Notes: generated by a model not told the origin, from the letters alone. Positions 41,762 through 53,962 are shown, counted from the stretch's first letter. The stretch is DNA of 64,000 nt from Promicromonospora soli (GCF_014653785.1 NZ_BNAS01000003.1:510117-574116); one strand, 5' to 3'. Program-made: numbers and translations.

Positions 41762-42370
41762 TCAGGCGACCTCGTCCTGCGGGAGGCCCAGCCAGGCGTG
41801 CCAGCCCGTGTGCAGCACGAGCCACGCCATGAGCCCGTACCCGGCCTGGCCGGGGTAGGTGCCCCCACCCTGTGCCAGGTCGGCGAGCCACTGCTCGTGC
41901 TGCGCCAGGGGCGTGTACGTGTCGACGTACGGCACCCGGCGTCGGCTGGCGACGTCGGCGAACGCGTCGGAGAGCTCCGCTATCCGGCTGCCCTCGGCGG
42001 GCGATCCGGGAGGCGGCCCGACGACGAACGCCGCCGTGCGGTTGGCGTCCGCGACGTCGAGGATGTTCGCCAGGTTCAGGCGCGAGCGCGCGACGGTGAG
42101 CCCGGAGGCGACGTCATGCCGCCCCAGGGCCACGACCAGACGGTTCTCGACCTCCGAGTCCGGGCCGAACCGCGTGGCGGTCTCCGCCTCCCAGCGGGCG
42201 CCGAGCTGGGTGCTGGTCTCGCCAGGGACGGCGAGGGTGAAGAGCATGGCGGGCCGGGCGAAGTGGGTGCGCGCGACGACGCGGCCGGTCCAGCCGAGGG
42301 CCCGGGCGTCTCCGACACCCGTGGCCAGCTCGTCACCGACGACGCAGATGCGCACCTCGCGATCCTGCAA
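41762..42370 (-). CDS. SGNH/GDSL-type hydrolase-like protein
   Basis: This protein of about 202 residues shows the SGNH layout: block I-like RICVVGDELATGVGDARALGW (the serine of GDS replaced by Glu: GDE), block III-like VALGRHDVASG (GxND replaced by GRHD) and block V-like YVDTYTPLAQHEQWLAD. The catalytic Ser is therefore absent at the expected place, so it may be an inactive or altered esterase relative. TTG 42370 is chosen because of an AAGGAGAG site 6 nt upstream; 42442 is an alternative. It is convergent with the DUF4097 gene. Confidence 0.7.
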   Translation of the reverse strand: MQDREVRICVVGDELATGVGDARALGWTGRVVARTHFARPAMLFTLAVPGETSTQLGARWEAETATRFGPDSEVENRLVVALGRHDVASGLTVARSRLNLANILDVADANRTAAFVVGPPPGSPAEGSRIAELSDAFADVASRRRVPYVDTYTPLAQHEQWLADLAQGGGTYPGQAGYGLMAWLVLHTGWHAWLGLPQDEVA

Positions 42371-42594
42371 CGGACTCTCCTTGCCTGTTACCGGCCTGTT
42401 CCTGGCAGCCTGGCGGACAGCCGGTTCCTCATTGTGCTGCACGGACCGTAGCCAGTCCCGACAACGCGCCGACGTCCATGCGCCCGCATAGGAGCAGTGT
42501 TATCAGAGCGGAGTTACGGGACTGGGTCGTCTGGCGCGTCTGAGTCGTCGTCTTGGTCGTCTTGGTCGTCGGCTGAGCGGTCACAGCAGAGCCG

Positions 42595-43554
42595 TCAGAG
42601 CAGAGTCATCCCCCAGCGGACCCCGTGACGCTCGCCCGGGGCGAGGTGCACGAGGCGCTCGCCCGTGCGGAACGCGTCGGCGACGCAGGTCATGGGCTCG
42701 GCGGCCAGACCCATGCGACGGTACGCCGGAGCGATGTGGTCGCCCGTGCAGACCTGCCAGACATCCTGCGACTCGTCCATCCAGACGGCGGCCGTGCGGC
42801 CGTCGGGGCCGGTCAGGTGGGCCCAGGACCGGCCGTCGTCGTCCCGGACGACGTCAACGTAGGCGTCGTCGAGGTCGAGGCCGGCCGCGCTGCGCGGCTC
42901 GCGCAGGTCGTAGCTGCCCGACGCCGGCTCGGTGCCGGTCGGGAGCAGCCGCTCGTCCGTGGTGACGCGGGTCCGGGCGTCGAGCCGCACCGTGCACTCG
43001 TCGAGGTCGGCGCCGCCCGTGGACAGCCACGGGTGGAACCCGCAACCGTAGGGCGCTTTGCTCGGCCCCACGTTGGTGACGTCGAGCCTGACCTCCAGGC
43101 CGGCGTCGGACAGGGCGTAGTGCATCTGCGCCACCAGCTGGAACGGGTAGCCCGGCCGGGCCACCAGCTCGAGCTCGAGCGTGACGGTGGAGCCCGTGTG
43201 CTCCACCACCGACCAGCGCTCCCACGCCGCGAGACCGTGCAGTGCGGTGTTGCGCGCGGGCTCCGTGAGGGGCAGCTGGTGGGTCACGCCGTCGTACTCG
43301 TAGGAACCGTCGCGGAGCCGGTTGGGCCAGGGGAGCAGGACCGCGCAGTTGAACACGGGGCTGATCTCGTCGGCGCCGAAGGGCACCACGACGTCGCGCC
43401 CGTCGACCGAGTACTCCCGCAGCGCCGCACCCACCTGGGTGACTGTCGCTCGGTGTCTTTGCTGGCCAGGCCCATCGTGGCTGATGTGGAACTGGTCCCC
43501 GGAAGGATGCGGCCTCGCGGCATCTACGGGAATAATTTCTGTCGTCACGCTCAC
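42595..43554 (-). CDS. Aldose 1-epimerase family protein
   Basis: This 319-residue galactose mutarotase-like protein contains ATVTQVGAALREYSVDGRDVV, LLPWPNRLRDGSYEYDG and RNTALHGLAAWERW (catalytic His region), then PYGCGFHPWLS and the Asp/Glu-bearing C-terminal strands. It interconverts anomers of aldoses or hexose-phosphates. GTG 43554 is used: TACGGT at 43561-43566 on the minus strand leaves 6 nt before it, indicating a leaderless mRNA. It diverges from the aldo/keto reductase gene. Confidence 0.9.
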   Translation of the reverse strand: MSVTTEIIPVDAARPHPSGDQFHISHDGPGQQRHRATVTQVGAALREYSVDGRDVVVPFGADEISPVFNCAVLLPWPNRLRDGSYEYDGVTHQLPLTEPARNTALHGLAAWERWSVVEHTGSTVTLELELVARPGYPFQLVAQMHYALSDAGLEVRLDVTNVGPSKAPYGCGFHPWLSTGGADLDECTVRLDARTRVTTDERLLPTGTEPASGSYDLREPRSAAGLDLDDAYVDVVRDDDGRSWAHLTGPDGRTAAVWMDESQDVWQVCTGDHIAPAYRRMGLAAEPMTCVADAFRTGERLVHLAPGERHGVRWGMTLL

Positions 43555-43707
43555 ACCGTAACCGTAGGGCAATATGCGCCTGCGCCACGTAGCGTGAGAC
43601 GGCAGACTGGGGGTCGAGTTGGACACATGTCCAAGGCCCCGCTAGAAACGGGACCCGAAGGCGGGTCCGCGCGGGCAAGTCTGCCCGCCCCAGCGGTAGG
43701 AGGAACG

Positions 43708-44703
43708 ATGGAACAGCAGGTACTCGGACGGACCGGTCGGCTGGTATCGGCTGTGGGCCTGGGCACCTGGCAGCTCGGCGCTGACTGGGGAGAAGTGAGC
43801 GAGGGCGACGCCCGCGCGGTCCTCGAGGCCTCGCTCGAGGCCGGGGTGACCTTCTTCGACACGGCGGACGTCTACGGGGACGGCCGCAGCGAGCAGGCGA
43901 TCGGTGCCTTCCTCAAGGACCACCCCGACGCCGGTATCACCGTCGCCACCAAGATGGGGCGGCGCATGGACCAGGTGCCGCAGAACTACGTCATGGAGCA
44001 CTTCCGCGAGTGGACCGACCGGTCCCGGCAGAACCTCGGCGTCGACCGGCTGGACCTGGTCCAGCTGCACTGCCCGCCCACTGCTGTCTACTCCACCGAC
44101 GCCGTCTACGACGCGCTCGACCAGCTCGTGTCCGAGGGCGCCATCGCCGCGTACGGCATGAGCGTCGAGAAGACCTCGGAGGCCCTGGAGGCCATCGCGC
44201 GTCCGAACGTCGCGACTGTGCAGATCATCCTCAACGCCTTCCGGCTCAAGCCGCTCGACGAGGTGCTGCCCGCGGCCTCGGCGGCCGGCGTCGGCATCAT
44301 CGCGCGCGTGCCGCTCGCGTCCGGCCTGCTCTCCGGCCGGTACACGAAGGAGACGGTGTTCGCGGAGAACGACCACCGCAACTTCAACCGCGACGGTGCC
44401 GCGTTCGACGTCGGCGAGACGTTCTCCGGCGTGCCCTACGAGGTGGGGCTCGAGGCCGCGGCCCGGTTCACCGAGCTGGCCAGGGACGTCGCCGGCGACA
44501 CCCTGACCCCGGCTCAGGCAGCGATCGCCTGGGCGTGGCAGCGGCCGGGCGTCTCCTCGGTGATCCCGGGTGCTCGCAACGTCGAGCAGGCCAGGGCCAA
44601 CGCTGCAGCAGGCGACGCGGACACGCTGGGCCCCCTGTTCATGTCGGGTGTGCGGGAGATCTACGACGAGATGATCAAGAAGCACGTCCACGACAAGTGG
44701 TGA
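43708..44703 (+). CDS. Aldo/keto reductase
   Basis: This 331-residue NADPH-dependent TIM-barrel oxidoreductase has VLGRTGRLVSAVGLGTWQLG at the start and the catalytic tetrad region FFDTADVYGDGRSEQAIGAFL (Asp, Tyr). The catalytic Lys is in ITVATKMGRR and the His is in DLVQLHCPP. Cofactor-site SSVIPGARNVEQARANAAA lies near the C-terminus. It belongs to the YajO/IolS-like branch. ATG 43708 follows GTAGGAGGAACG; a longer frame from 43627 lacks a site. It ends 11 bp before the perfect 90-bp palindrome. Confidence 0.93.
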   Translation: MEQQVLGRTGRLVSAVGLGTWQLGADWGEVSEGDARAVLEASLEAGVTFFDTADVYGDGRSEQAIGAFLKDHPDAGITVATKMGRRMDQVPQNYVMEHFREWTDRSRQNLGVDRLDLVQLHCPPTAVYSTDAVYDALDQLVSEGAIAAYGMSVEKTSEALEAIARPNVATVQIILNAFRLKPLDEVLPAASAAGVGIIARVPLASGLLSGRYTKETVFAENDHRNFNRDGAAFDVGETFSGVPYEVGLEAAARFTELARDVAGDTLTPAQAAIAWAWQRPGVSSVIPGARNVEQARANAAAGDADTLGPLFMSGVREIYDEMIKKHVHDKW

Positions 44704-44713
44704 GCTCATCCTG

Positions 44714-44803
44714 CCGAGGTAGAACTGTGGCGAGATAGAACTGGGGCCGGAGCGCTGATCAGCGCTCCGGCCCCAGTTCTATCTCGCCACAGTTCTACCT
44801 CGG
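44714..44803. repeat. Perfect 90-bp palindrome of the TAGAAC type between convergent genes
   Basis: Bases 44714-44758 are the exact reverse complement of 44759-44803, with no mismatch and no loop beyond the TGATCA centre. Each arm contains two TAGAAC elements and ends in the same GGGGCCGGAGCGC core as the copy at 41648. It lies between the aldo/keto reductase stop and the kgd stop, so it probably terminates both transcripts. Confidence 0.95.
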
Positions 44804-44808
44804 TAAGC

Positions 44809-48645
<3,837 letters not shown>

Positions 48646-49001
48646 GCGCGGATCGCCCACCTTCACCACAGTTGCGTTTCGTTGCGCGCCACCCTTGTCG
48701 CAGCGCACAAAGCCCGAATGATTTCGGACCCTCCAAGCCTAGGCCCTTCCCGCTCGTCGGTGGGCTTGGCCGCACGACCGGTGCGGGGCGTCGCAGCGCC
48801 AAAGAAGACGGTTCGTCATGTTTCTCGCACCCAGAGCAAAACGCGGGCAACGTTGGGCCTGGAAGTCGCCAACACGGCGTTACGAGGGTTTGTTGCGGGC
48901 CGGACAACCTTTGCGCGTGTGACAGAAATCACGGAACTCCGTCTCACGCTTTGACCGTCCGCGCCCCTAGGCTTCTCGGTTTCCCGCATGCATGTGCATC
49001 T
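48646..49001. other. 356-bp gap between kgd and the histidine kinase gene
   Basis: Both flanking genes read leftwards, so this holds the kgd promoter and the end of the two-component operon. A minus-strand TAGGCT near 48738-48743 is a possible -10 for kgd. No tidy terminator is seen after the kinase stop (49002). A 90-codon open frame on the plus strand lacks a ribosome site and family similarity. Confidence 0.4.
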
Positions 49002-50204
49002 TCAGACCGTGTGCGTCGTCGTGACACCCGGTGCCGGATGTGCCCGCGCTGGGAGAGTGACCCGCATCGTCGCGCCGCGGTCGGAATCCACGACCTGGAC
49101 ATGCCCGCCGTGCAGCTCGACCGCCCAGCGCACGATCGCGAGGCCGATCCCGGTCCCGCCGCTCGACCCGACGGTGCTGCCGGCGGTGTCGGTGAACGTC
49201 TCGCTCAAGGGGCCGTTCCGCCCCGTGCCGTCTACCGTCCTGTCCCGTTTCCTGTCCCCAGTCCTGTCCCCCGTCCTGTCCGCTGTCCGGTCACCCGTCG
49301 ACCCTGTGCCGCGGACGAACCGCTGGAAGATCCGCTCGCGGTCCGCAGCGGCGATCCCAGGACCCTCGTCGCTGACCTCGAGCACGACGTCGGCCCCCTC
49401 GGTGCCGTCCACGGGGTATGCGTCAAGGCGGACGACGCCGCCCGGCGGGGAGTGCCGGATCGCGTTCTGCAGCAGGTTGATGACCACCTGGTGCAGGCGT
49501 TCGGCGTCGCCCTCGATGGTGAGGTCCTCCGGCGTGACGTCGACGACGTAGTGCAGGTCCTTCGCTGCGTCGACCATCGAGAGGTCCTCCGCGCACTTCT
49601 CGAGGAAGTCGCCCACGGCGATCTTGCCGACGTTGAGCGCCGAGGCTCCCGCCTCGATCCGCGAGAGGTCGAGCAGGTAGGTGACGAGCCGGGTCAGCCG
49701 CTCGGTCTGCGCGTGCGCCTGCTCCAGCGCGGCAGGGGTGGGCTGCACCACGCCGTCGACCATGTTCTCCAGCTGCGCCTGGAGCGCCGCGATGGGCGTG
49801 CGCAGCTCGTGCGACACGTTCGCGATGAGGTCGCGGCGGGTCTGCTCGACAGAGGCCAGGTCCTCGGCCATCCGGTTGAACGCGTGCGCGAGCTGGCCCA
49901 CCTCGTCGCTGCTCGTCGCGCGCACCCGGCGCGTGTAGTCGCCGTCGGCCATGGCCTGGACCGCCTCGGTGATCTCCCGCAGCGGCGAGGTCATGCCGCG
50001 GGCCAGGATCTGGGTGACCAGCAGCGACAGGATGATCGCCAGGGGGAACGTACGGCTCGGCCCCAGGGAGGCCTGGAGGCCGAGCCAGGTGATCAGTACC
50101 GCGGCCGTCACGGTGGCCGCGACCAGCACACCGAGCTTGATCTTGAGGGAGCGCAGGGGGTCGAGCGGCCGCACGTCGGGGACGCGGGGCACGTGCGGTC
50201 TCAT
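49002..50204 (-). CDS. Sensor histidine kinase
   Basis: This 400-residue membrane kinase has two membrane segments (KLGVLVAATVTAAVLITWLGL and FPLAIILSLLVTQILA) with almost no extracellular loop. A HAMP domain follows (MTSPLREITEAVQAMADGDYTRRV), then the DHp helix with the phosphorylatable His in ANVSHELRTPIAALQ. The ATPase domain has NLLQNAIRHSPPGG, DEGPGIAAADRERIFQRFVRG and GGTGIGLAIVRWAVELHGG. Between the last two motifs lies an extra ~45-residue segment with repeated DRT(A/G/V)D units (GDRTADRTGDRTGDRK), at the position of the ATP lid. Cognate regulator gene is immediately upstream. Confidence 0.93.
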   Translation of the reverse strand: MRPHVPRVPDVRPLDPLRSLKIKLGVLVAATVTAAVLITWLGLQASLGPSRTFPLAIILSLLVTQILARGMTSPLREITEAVQAMADGDYTRRVRATSSDEVGQLAHAFNRMAEDLASVEQTRRDLIANVSHELRTPIAALQAQLENMVDGVVQPTPAALEQAHAQTERLTRLVTYLLDLSRIEAGASALNVGKIAVGDFLEKCAEDLSMVDAAKDLHYVVDVTPEDLTIEGDAERLHQVVINLLQNAIRHSPPGGVVRLDAYPVDGTEGADVVLEVSDEGPGIAAADRERIFQRFVRGTGSTGDRTADRTGDRTGDRKRDRTVDGTGRNGPLSETFTDTAGSTVGSSGGTGIGLAIVRWAVELHGGHVQVVDSDRGATMRVTLPARAHPAPGVTTTHTV

Positions 50205-50217
50205 CGGAACACCTGCG

Positions 50218-50991
50218 TTACTGGTTCGCGGGCGGCTCGAAGGCGTACCCGACGCCGTGCACCGTACGGATCAGGTCCGGGCCGAGCTTGCGGCGCAGAG
50301 CCTTGATGTGGGAGTCGACCGTGCGCGTGCCGCTGGCGTCCGCCCAGTCCCATACCTCGGCGAGCAGGCGCTCGCGGGTGAGCACGGTCTTGGGGGAGCC
50401 GGCCAGCATGACGAGCAGCTCGAACTCCGTCGGCGTGAGGTGAACCTCCTCGCCCCCTCGGTAGACGCGGCGCTGGGCGCGGTCCACCGTGACGTCGCCC
50501 ATCGTCATGGGCGGGTCCGCGGGGGTCGTGGCGGCGGCCTGTGCCGCGCGGTCCACCCGGCGCAGCAGGGCCTTGATGCGGGCCACGAGCTCGCGCATGG
50601 AGAACGGCTTGGTCATGTAGTCGTCCGCGCCGACGCCCAGACCGACGAGCATGTCGGTCTCGTCGTCGCGTGCCGTGAGCATGAGGATGGGGACCGGATG
50701 TTCGGCCTGGATGCGTCGTGTGACCTCGAGCCCGTCGATGCCGGGCAGCATCACGTCGAGCACCACGAGGTCCGGGCGCAGCCGCGAGGCGGCGTCGACG
50801 CCGGACAGGCCGTCGCGTGCGACTTCGACGCGCCAGCCCTCGGCGGACAGCCGCTGGGCGATCGCGGTGGCGATCGTGGGCTCGTCCTCCACCACGAGGA
50901 CGGTCGCGCTCTGCTGACCGGTCGAGGCCGTGGCCGACGCCGGGCCGGGCTGCTGCGGGGCACCAGACGGCTGGGGAATACCAGATGACAT
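50218..50991 (-). CDS. OmpR/PhoB-family response regulator
   Basis: This 257-residue regulator has ~28 unstructured residues, then a receiver domain (VLVVEDEPTIATAIAQRL; phospho-acceptor Asp in LVVLDVMLPGIDGLEV; LTARDDETDMLVGLGVGADDYMTKPFSMRELVARI). The winged-helix output domain follows (EVHLTPTEFELLVMLAGSPKTVLTRERLLAEVW to RTVDSHIKALRRKLG and TVHGVGYAF). It is 13 bp from the kinase gene on the same strand, so the pair is one operon. The signal is unknown. Confidence 0.94.
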   Translation of the reverse strand: MSSGIPQPSGAPQQPGPASATASTGQQSATVLVVEDEPTIATAIAQRLSAEGWRVEVARDGLSGVDAASRLRPDLVVLDVMLPGIDGLEVTRRIQAEHPVPILMLTARDDETDMLVGLGVGADDYMTKPFSMRELVARIKALLRRVDRAAQAAATTPADPPMTMGDVTVDRAQRRVYRGGEEVHLTPTEFELLVMLAGSPKTVLTRERLLAEVWDWADASGTRTVDSHIKALRRKLGPDLIRTVHGVGYAFEPPANQ

Positions 50992-51200
50992 AGGTCAATC
51001 ATGCCCGCACCTGCCTGATAAGACACTGAAGCCACCCTGAGAGTCGGACCAAGAGGTGCTCGGCGCACCGCCCTCCTGTGCTCGATCAGCAGCCGTCGGC
51101 GCGGTCTTCCGGCTACGATCTATCGCACGATGATCGAGCGATATCCCGACCGAAAACCCTGGAAGACGCCGGACCCCCAGAGTGCCCTCCGGAGCGCAAG

Positions 51201-52808
51201 ATGACCGGCGACTGGATCATGGTCGCCGTCGGCGTTCTCCTCACGGCAGGTACTGCTGTCTTCGTGGCCGGGGAGTTCTCCCTCGTCACCCTCGACCCCG
51301 CCGTGATGGGCGACTCCGACGACTCGGAGGGAGACAGACCCGGCCGGACCAGGTCTGCTTCCCAGTCTTCTGCTTCCCAGTCTTCTGCTTCCCAGTCTTC
51401 TGCTTCCCAGTCTTCTGCTTCCCAGTCTTCTGCTTCCCAGTCCTCTTCATCCCAGTCCTCTTCCCCGCCGGCCTTCGGCCAGGGCCTGCGAGACCGCAGC
51501 GTGCGCACCGCGCTGCGGCACCTCTCCACGGAGCTGAGCTCCGCCCAGGTCGGCATCACCCTGACCACGATCCTGCTCGGTTACACCGCCCAGCCGGCGT
51601 TGAACTCCCTGCTCTCGGCCGGTTTCGGCGCGGCATCCGTACCGACTGCCGTCTCCGCCGGGCTCGCCGGCGTCCTGGCCGTCGTCCTGGTGAACGTCTT
51701 CTCGATGGTGTGCGGCGAGCTGATCCCCAAGAACTTCGCGCTCTCGGCGCCCCTGGCCACCGCGCGCCTCGTCGTGCCGATCCAGCGGGTGTTCACCATC
51801 ACGTTCAAGCCGCTGATCATCGTGCTCAACGGCTCGGCCAACGCGCTGCTGCGCCGCCTGGGCGTGGAGCCGCGGGAGGAGCTGTCCGGTGCGCGGTCCG
51901 CGTCGGAGCTCGCCTTCCTGGTGCGCCGCTCGGCCGAGGAGGGCACGCTCGAGGAGTCCGTGGCGACCCTGCTGACCAACTCGATCGAGCTGGACACGCT
52001 CAGCGCGCGCGACGTCATGACCGACCGCCTGCGCATGTCCGTGGTGGACCGCGATGCGACCGCGGATGACGTCGTTGCGCTCGCCCGGCGCACCGGCCAC
52101 TCCCGGTTCCCCGTGATCGGGGACGACCGGGACGACGTCGTCGGCCTGGTGCACCTGCGGCGCGCCGTGGGCGTGCCGCACGACCGCCGCAGCGAGGTGC
52201 CGGCGGCCGCCCTCATGGTGGACGCGCCTCGTGTCCCCGAGACGGTGCGCCTGGGGCCGCTCCTCGTGGAGCTGCGCGGGTTCGGGCTGCAGATGGCAGT
52301 GGTCGTCGACGAGTACGGCGGCACCTCAGGCGTCGTGACGCTGGAGGACGTCGTCGAGGAGCTGGTGGGCGACGTCGCGGACGAGCACGACCCCCGGCGC
52401 GCGGGCGCCTCCCGCACCGCGGACGGCTCATGGATCGTGCCGGGCGTGCTGCGCCCCGACGAGCTGGACGAGTACACCGGGATCGAGGTCCCGGAGGGTG
52501 CCGCGTACGAGACGCTCGGCGGCCTCGTGATGGCCGAGCTGGGCCGCATGCCCGCCGTCGGCGACGAGGTCACCGTGGGGCACGCGGCCGTCCAGGGCCG
52601 GCACGCGCGCGTGACGCTGCGCGTGGAGGCCATGGACGGACGCCGCGTCGAGCGCCTACGGGTCCGCCCCATGCCCGACGACGGCGGGGCCGGTGCGGAA
52701 GGTGCCGGCCCTGACAGAGCCCGCCCGGACAGAGCCCGTCCTGACAGAGCCCGCCCGGACAGAGCCCGCCCGGACAGGGCGCGTAGCGAGAGGAGGGCGA
52801 GCCGATGA
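51201..52808 (+). CDS. CNNM/CorC-type transporter-like protein with DUF21, CBS pair and CorC_HlyC domain
   Basis: This 535-residue membrane protein starts with an N-out segment (WIMVAVGVLLTAGTAVFVAGEFSLVTLDP). A low-complexity stretch of SASQS pentapeptides (about residues 52-87) interrupts the DUF21 membrane domain. The domain then continues (VGITLTTILLGYTAQPALNSLL through VNVFSMVCGELIPKNFALS). A CBS pair (SARDVMTDRLRMSVVDRD to VVVDEYGGTSGVVTLEDVVEELVGDV) and a CorC_HlyC domain (GSWIVPGVLRPDELDEYTGIEV) follow. The tail is five PDRAR repeats. Family members are linked to Mg/divalent cation efflux. GGAG precedes the ATG. Confidence 0.88.
   Translation: MTGDWIMVAVGVLLTAGTAVFVAGEFSLVTLDPAVMGDSDDSEGDRPGRTRSASQSSASQSSASQSSASQSSASQSSASQSSSSQSSSPPAFGQGLRDRSVRTALRHLSTELSSAQVGITLTTILLGYTAQPALNSLLSAGFGAASVPTAVSAGLAGVLAVVLVNVFSMVCGELIPKNFALSAPLATARLVVPIQRVFTITFKPLIIVLNGSANALLRRLGVEPREELSGARSASELAFLVRRSAEEGTLEESVATLLTNSIELDTLSARDVMTDRLRMSVVDRDATADDVVALARRTGHSRFPVIGDDRDDVVGLVHLRRAVGVPHDRRSEVPAAALMVDAPRVPETVRLGPLLVELRGFGLQMAVVVDEYGGTSGVVTLEDVVEELVGDVADEHDPRRAGASRTADGSWIVPGVLRPDELDEYTGIEVPEGAAYETLGGLVMAELGRMPAVGDEVTVGHAAVQGRHARVTLRVEAMDGRRVERLRVRPMPDDGGAGAEGAGPDRARPDRARPDRARPDRARPDRARSERRASR
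51354..51458 (+). repeat. Tandem 15-bp repeat inside the CNNM-like gene (SASQS units)
   Basis: The unit TCTGCTTCCCAGTCT is present about six times almost without change, and a seventh copy is degenerate. Because the unit is 15 bp, gain or loss of copies keeps the reading frame. It encodes Ser-Ala-Ser-Gln-Ser units, and its TTC/CTT composition is much less GC-rich than the surrounding gene. Confidence 0.9.
52711..52787 (+). repeat. Tandem 15-bp repeat at the 3' end of the CNNM-like gene (PDRAR units)
   Basis: Units of the form CCGGACAGAGCCCG(C/T) occur about five times and encode the repeated C-terminal PDRAR. Together with the SASQS array this gene carries two separate minisatellites, both in frame. 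Confidence 0.85.
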
Positions 52809-53851
52809 GCACGACCACCGCACTCGTCATCGGCCTCGTGCTGCTCGCGGGGAACGCGTTCTTCGTCGGCGCGGAGTTCGCCGTCATCTCGGCGCGCCGC
52901 AGCGCCATCGAGCCGCTCGCCGCGGCCGGCGACCGGCGTGCCATCACGGTCCTGTGGGCCATGGAGCACGTCTCGCTCATGCTGGCCTGCGCGCAGCTGG
53001 GCGTGACCGTCTGCTCGACGGGCCTGGGCATCGTGGCAGAGCCCGCCATCGCCCACCTCCTTGAGGGTCCGCTGCACAGCATCGGGGTGAGCGAGGACCT
53101 CACGCACCCGATCGCGCTGGTCATCGCGCTGTCCCTCGTCGTGTACCTGCACGTCGTGCTCGGCGAGATGGTGCCGAAGAACCTGGCGGTCTCCGGTCCG
53201 GACAAGGCGGTCATGTGGTTCGGCCCGCCGCTGGTCTACCTCGGCCGCGCCCTGAGCCCGGTCATCGGCGCCTTGAACTGGATAGCGAACCACGCGGTGC
53301 GGCTCGCGGGCGTGGAGCCCAAGGACGAGGTCGCCTCGGCGTTCACCGCCGAGGAGGTGCAGTCCATCGTGGAGCACTCCCAGGCCGAGGGTGTGCTGCG
53401 CGACGAGCAGGGCCTCCTGACGGGCGCCATCGAGTTCTCCAACCGCACGGCGGGCCACGTCATGGTGCCGGTCGACGGCCTGGTCGCCGTCGACGAGACC
53501 AGCACGCCCGACGACGTCGAGCGGCTCGTCTCGAGGCACGGCTTCAGCCGGTTCCCCGTCGTGAGGCGCCGGCCGGAGGGTGACGAGCTGGTCGGGTACC
53601 TGCACCTCAAGGACGTCCTGTACGCCACGGGACCGGCCCGGTTCGAGCCGGTCGCCGTCTGGCGCGTGCGCGCTCTGGCCGCTGTCGCGCCGGACGACGA
53701 GGTCGAGGACGCCCTGCGGGTCATGCAGCGGTCGGGCTCGCACCTGGCGCGGGTCGAGGGGCCGGAGGGTGACGTGCTCGGCGTCGTCTTCCTCGAGGAC
53801 ATCCTGGAGGAGCTCGTGGGCGAGGTGCGGGACGCCATGCAGCGTCGCTGA
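52805..53851 (+). CDS. CNNM-type protein with DUF21 and CBS domains, lacking CorC_HlyC
   Basis: This 348-residue paralogue has the DUF21 membrane part (IGLVLLAGNAFFVGAEFAVISARRSAIEPLA, LACAQLGVTVCSTGLGIVAEPAIAHLLEGP, VVYLHVVLGEMVPKNLAVSGPDKA) and a CBS pair (AGHVMVPVDGLVAVDE to VLGVVFLEDILEELVGEV). It stops right after the CBS pair, so it lacks the CorC_HlyC domain found in its partner. ATGA overlap with the preceding gene indicates co-translation, and the two may form a heterodimeric cation transporter. Confidence 0.9.
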   Translation: MSTTTALVIGLVLLAGNAFFVGAEFAVISARRSAIEPLAAAGDRRAITVLWAMEHVSLMLACAQLGVTVCSTGLGIVAEPAIAHLLEGPLHSIGVSEDLTHPIALVIALSLVVYLHVVLGEMVPKNLAVSGPDKAVMWFGPPLVYLGRALSPVIGALNWIANHAVRLAGVEPKDEVASAFTAEEVQSIVEHSQAEGVLRDEQGLLTGAIEFSNRTAGHVMVPVDGLVAVDETSTPDDVERLVSRHGFSRFPVVRRRPEGDELVGYLHLKDVLYATGPARFEPVAVWRVRALAAVAPDDEVEDALRVMQRSGSHLARVEGPEGDVLGVVFLEDILEELVGEVRDAMQRR

Positions 53852-53934
53852 GCAGGCATGCCGAGCAGGCACGTCGCCGAGCAGGCATTGGACAGGCACT
53901 GATCGGGTAATCCTCGGACCTGGAGATCCACAGG

Positions 53935-53962
53935 CCGGGGTTGGCAGGCCCGCCGACCCCGG
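53935..53962 (+). terminator. GC-rich hairpin after the CNNM operon
   Basis: CCGGGGTTGG and CCGACCCCGG can pair with one mismatch around a CAGGCCCG-type loop. It follows three GAGCAGGCA direct repeats (53851-53890). A TAGGGT (53964-53969) just after it may be the -10 box of the VanY gene. Confidence 0.45.

Noticed and set aside
42443-42594. Gene or regulatory RNA in the gap between SGNH and epimerase genes
   Set aside because: Only short TCGTCTTGG simple repeats (about 42546-42570) are seen; no stable structure or coding frame.
48646-48708. Longer kgd start at ATG 48708
   Set aside because: It adds 21 residues unlike family N-termini. GTG 48645 gives the usual VSPKAGS-type start before the conserved NEWLVDELY segment.
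48682-48954. A 90-codon plus-strand frame upstream of kgd
   Set aside because: No Shine-Dalgarno site or TANNNT box at the start; translation unlike any known protein; overlaps the probable kgd promoter.
51354-51458. CRISPR-like tandem repeat
   Set aside because: Units are 15 bp, contiguous without spacers, and in frame inside a coding gene. It is a minisatellite; no cas genes are near.
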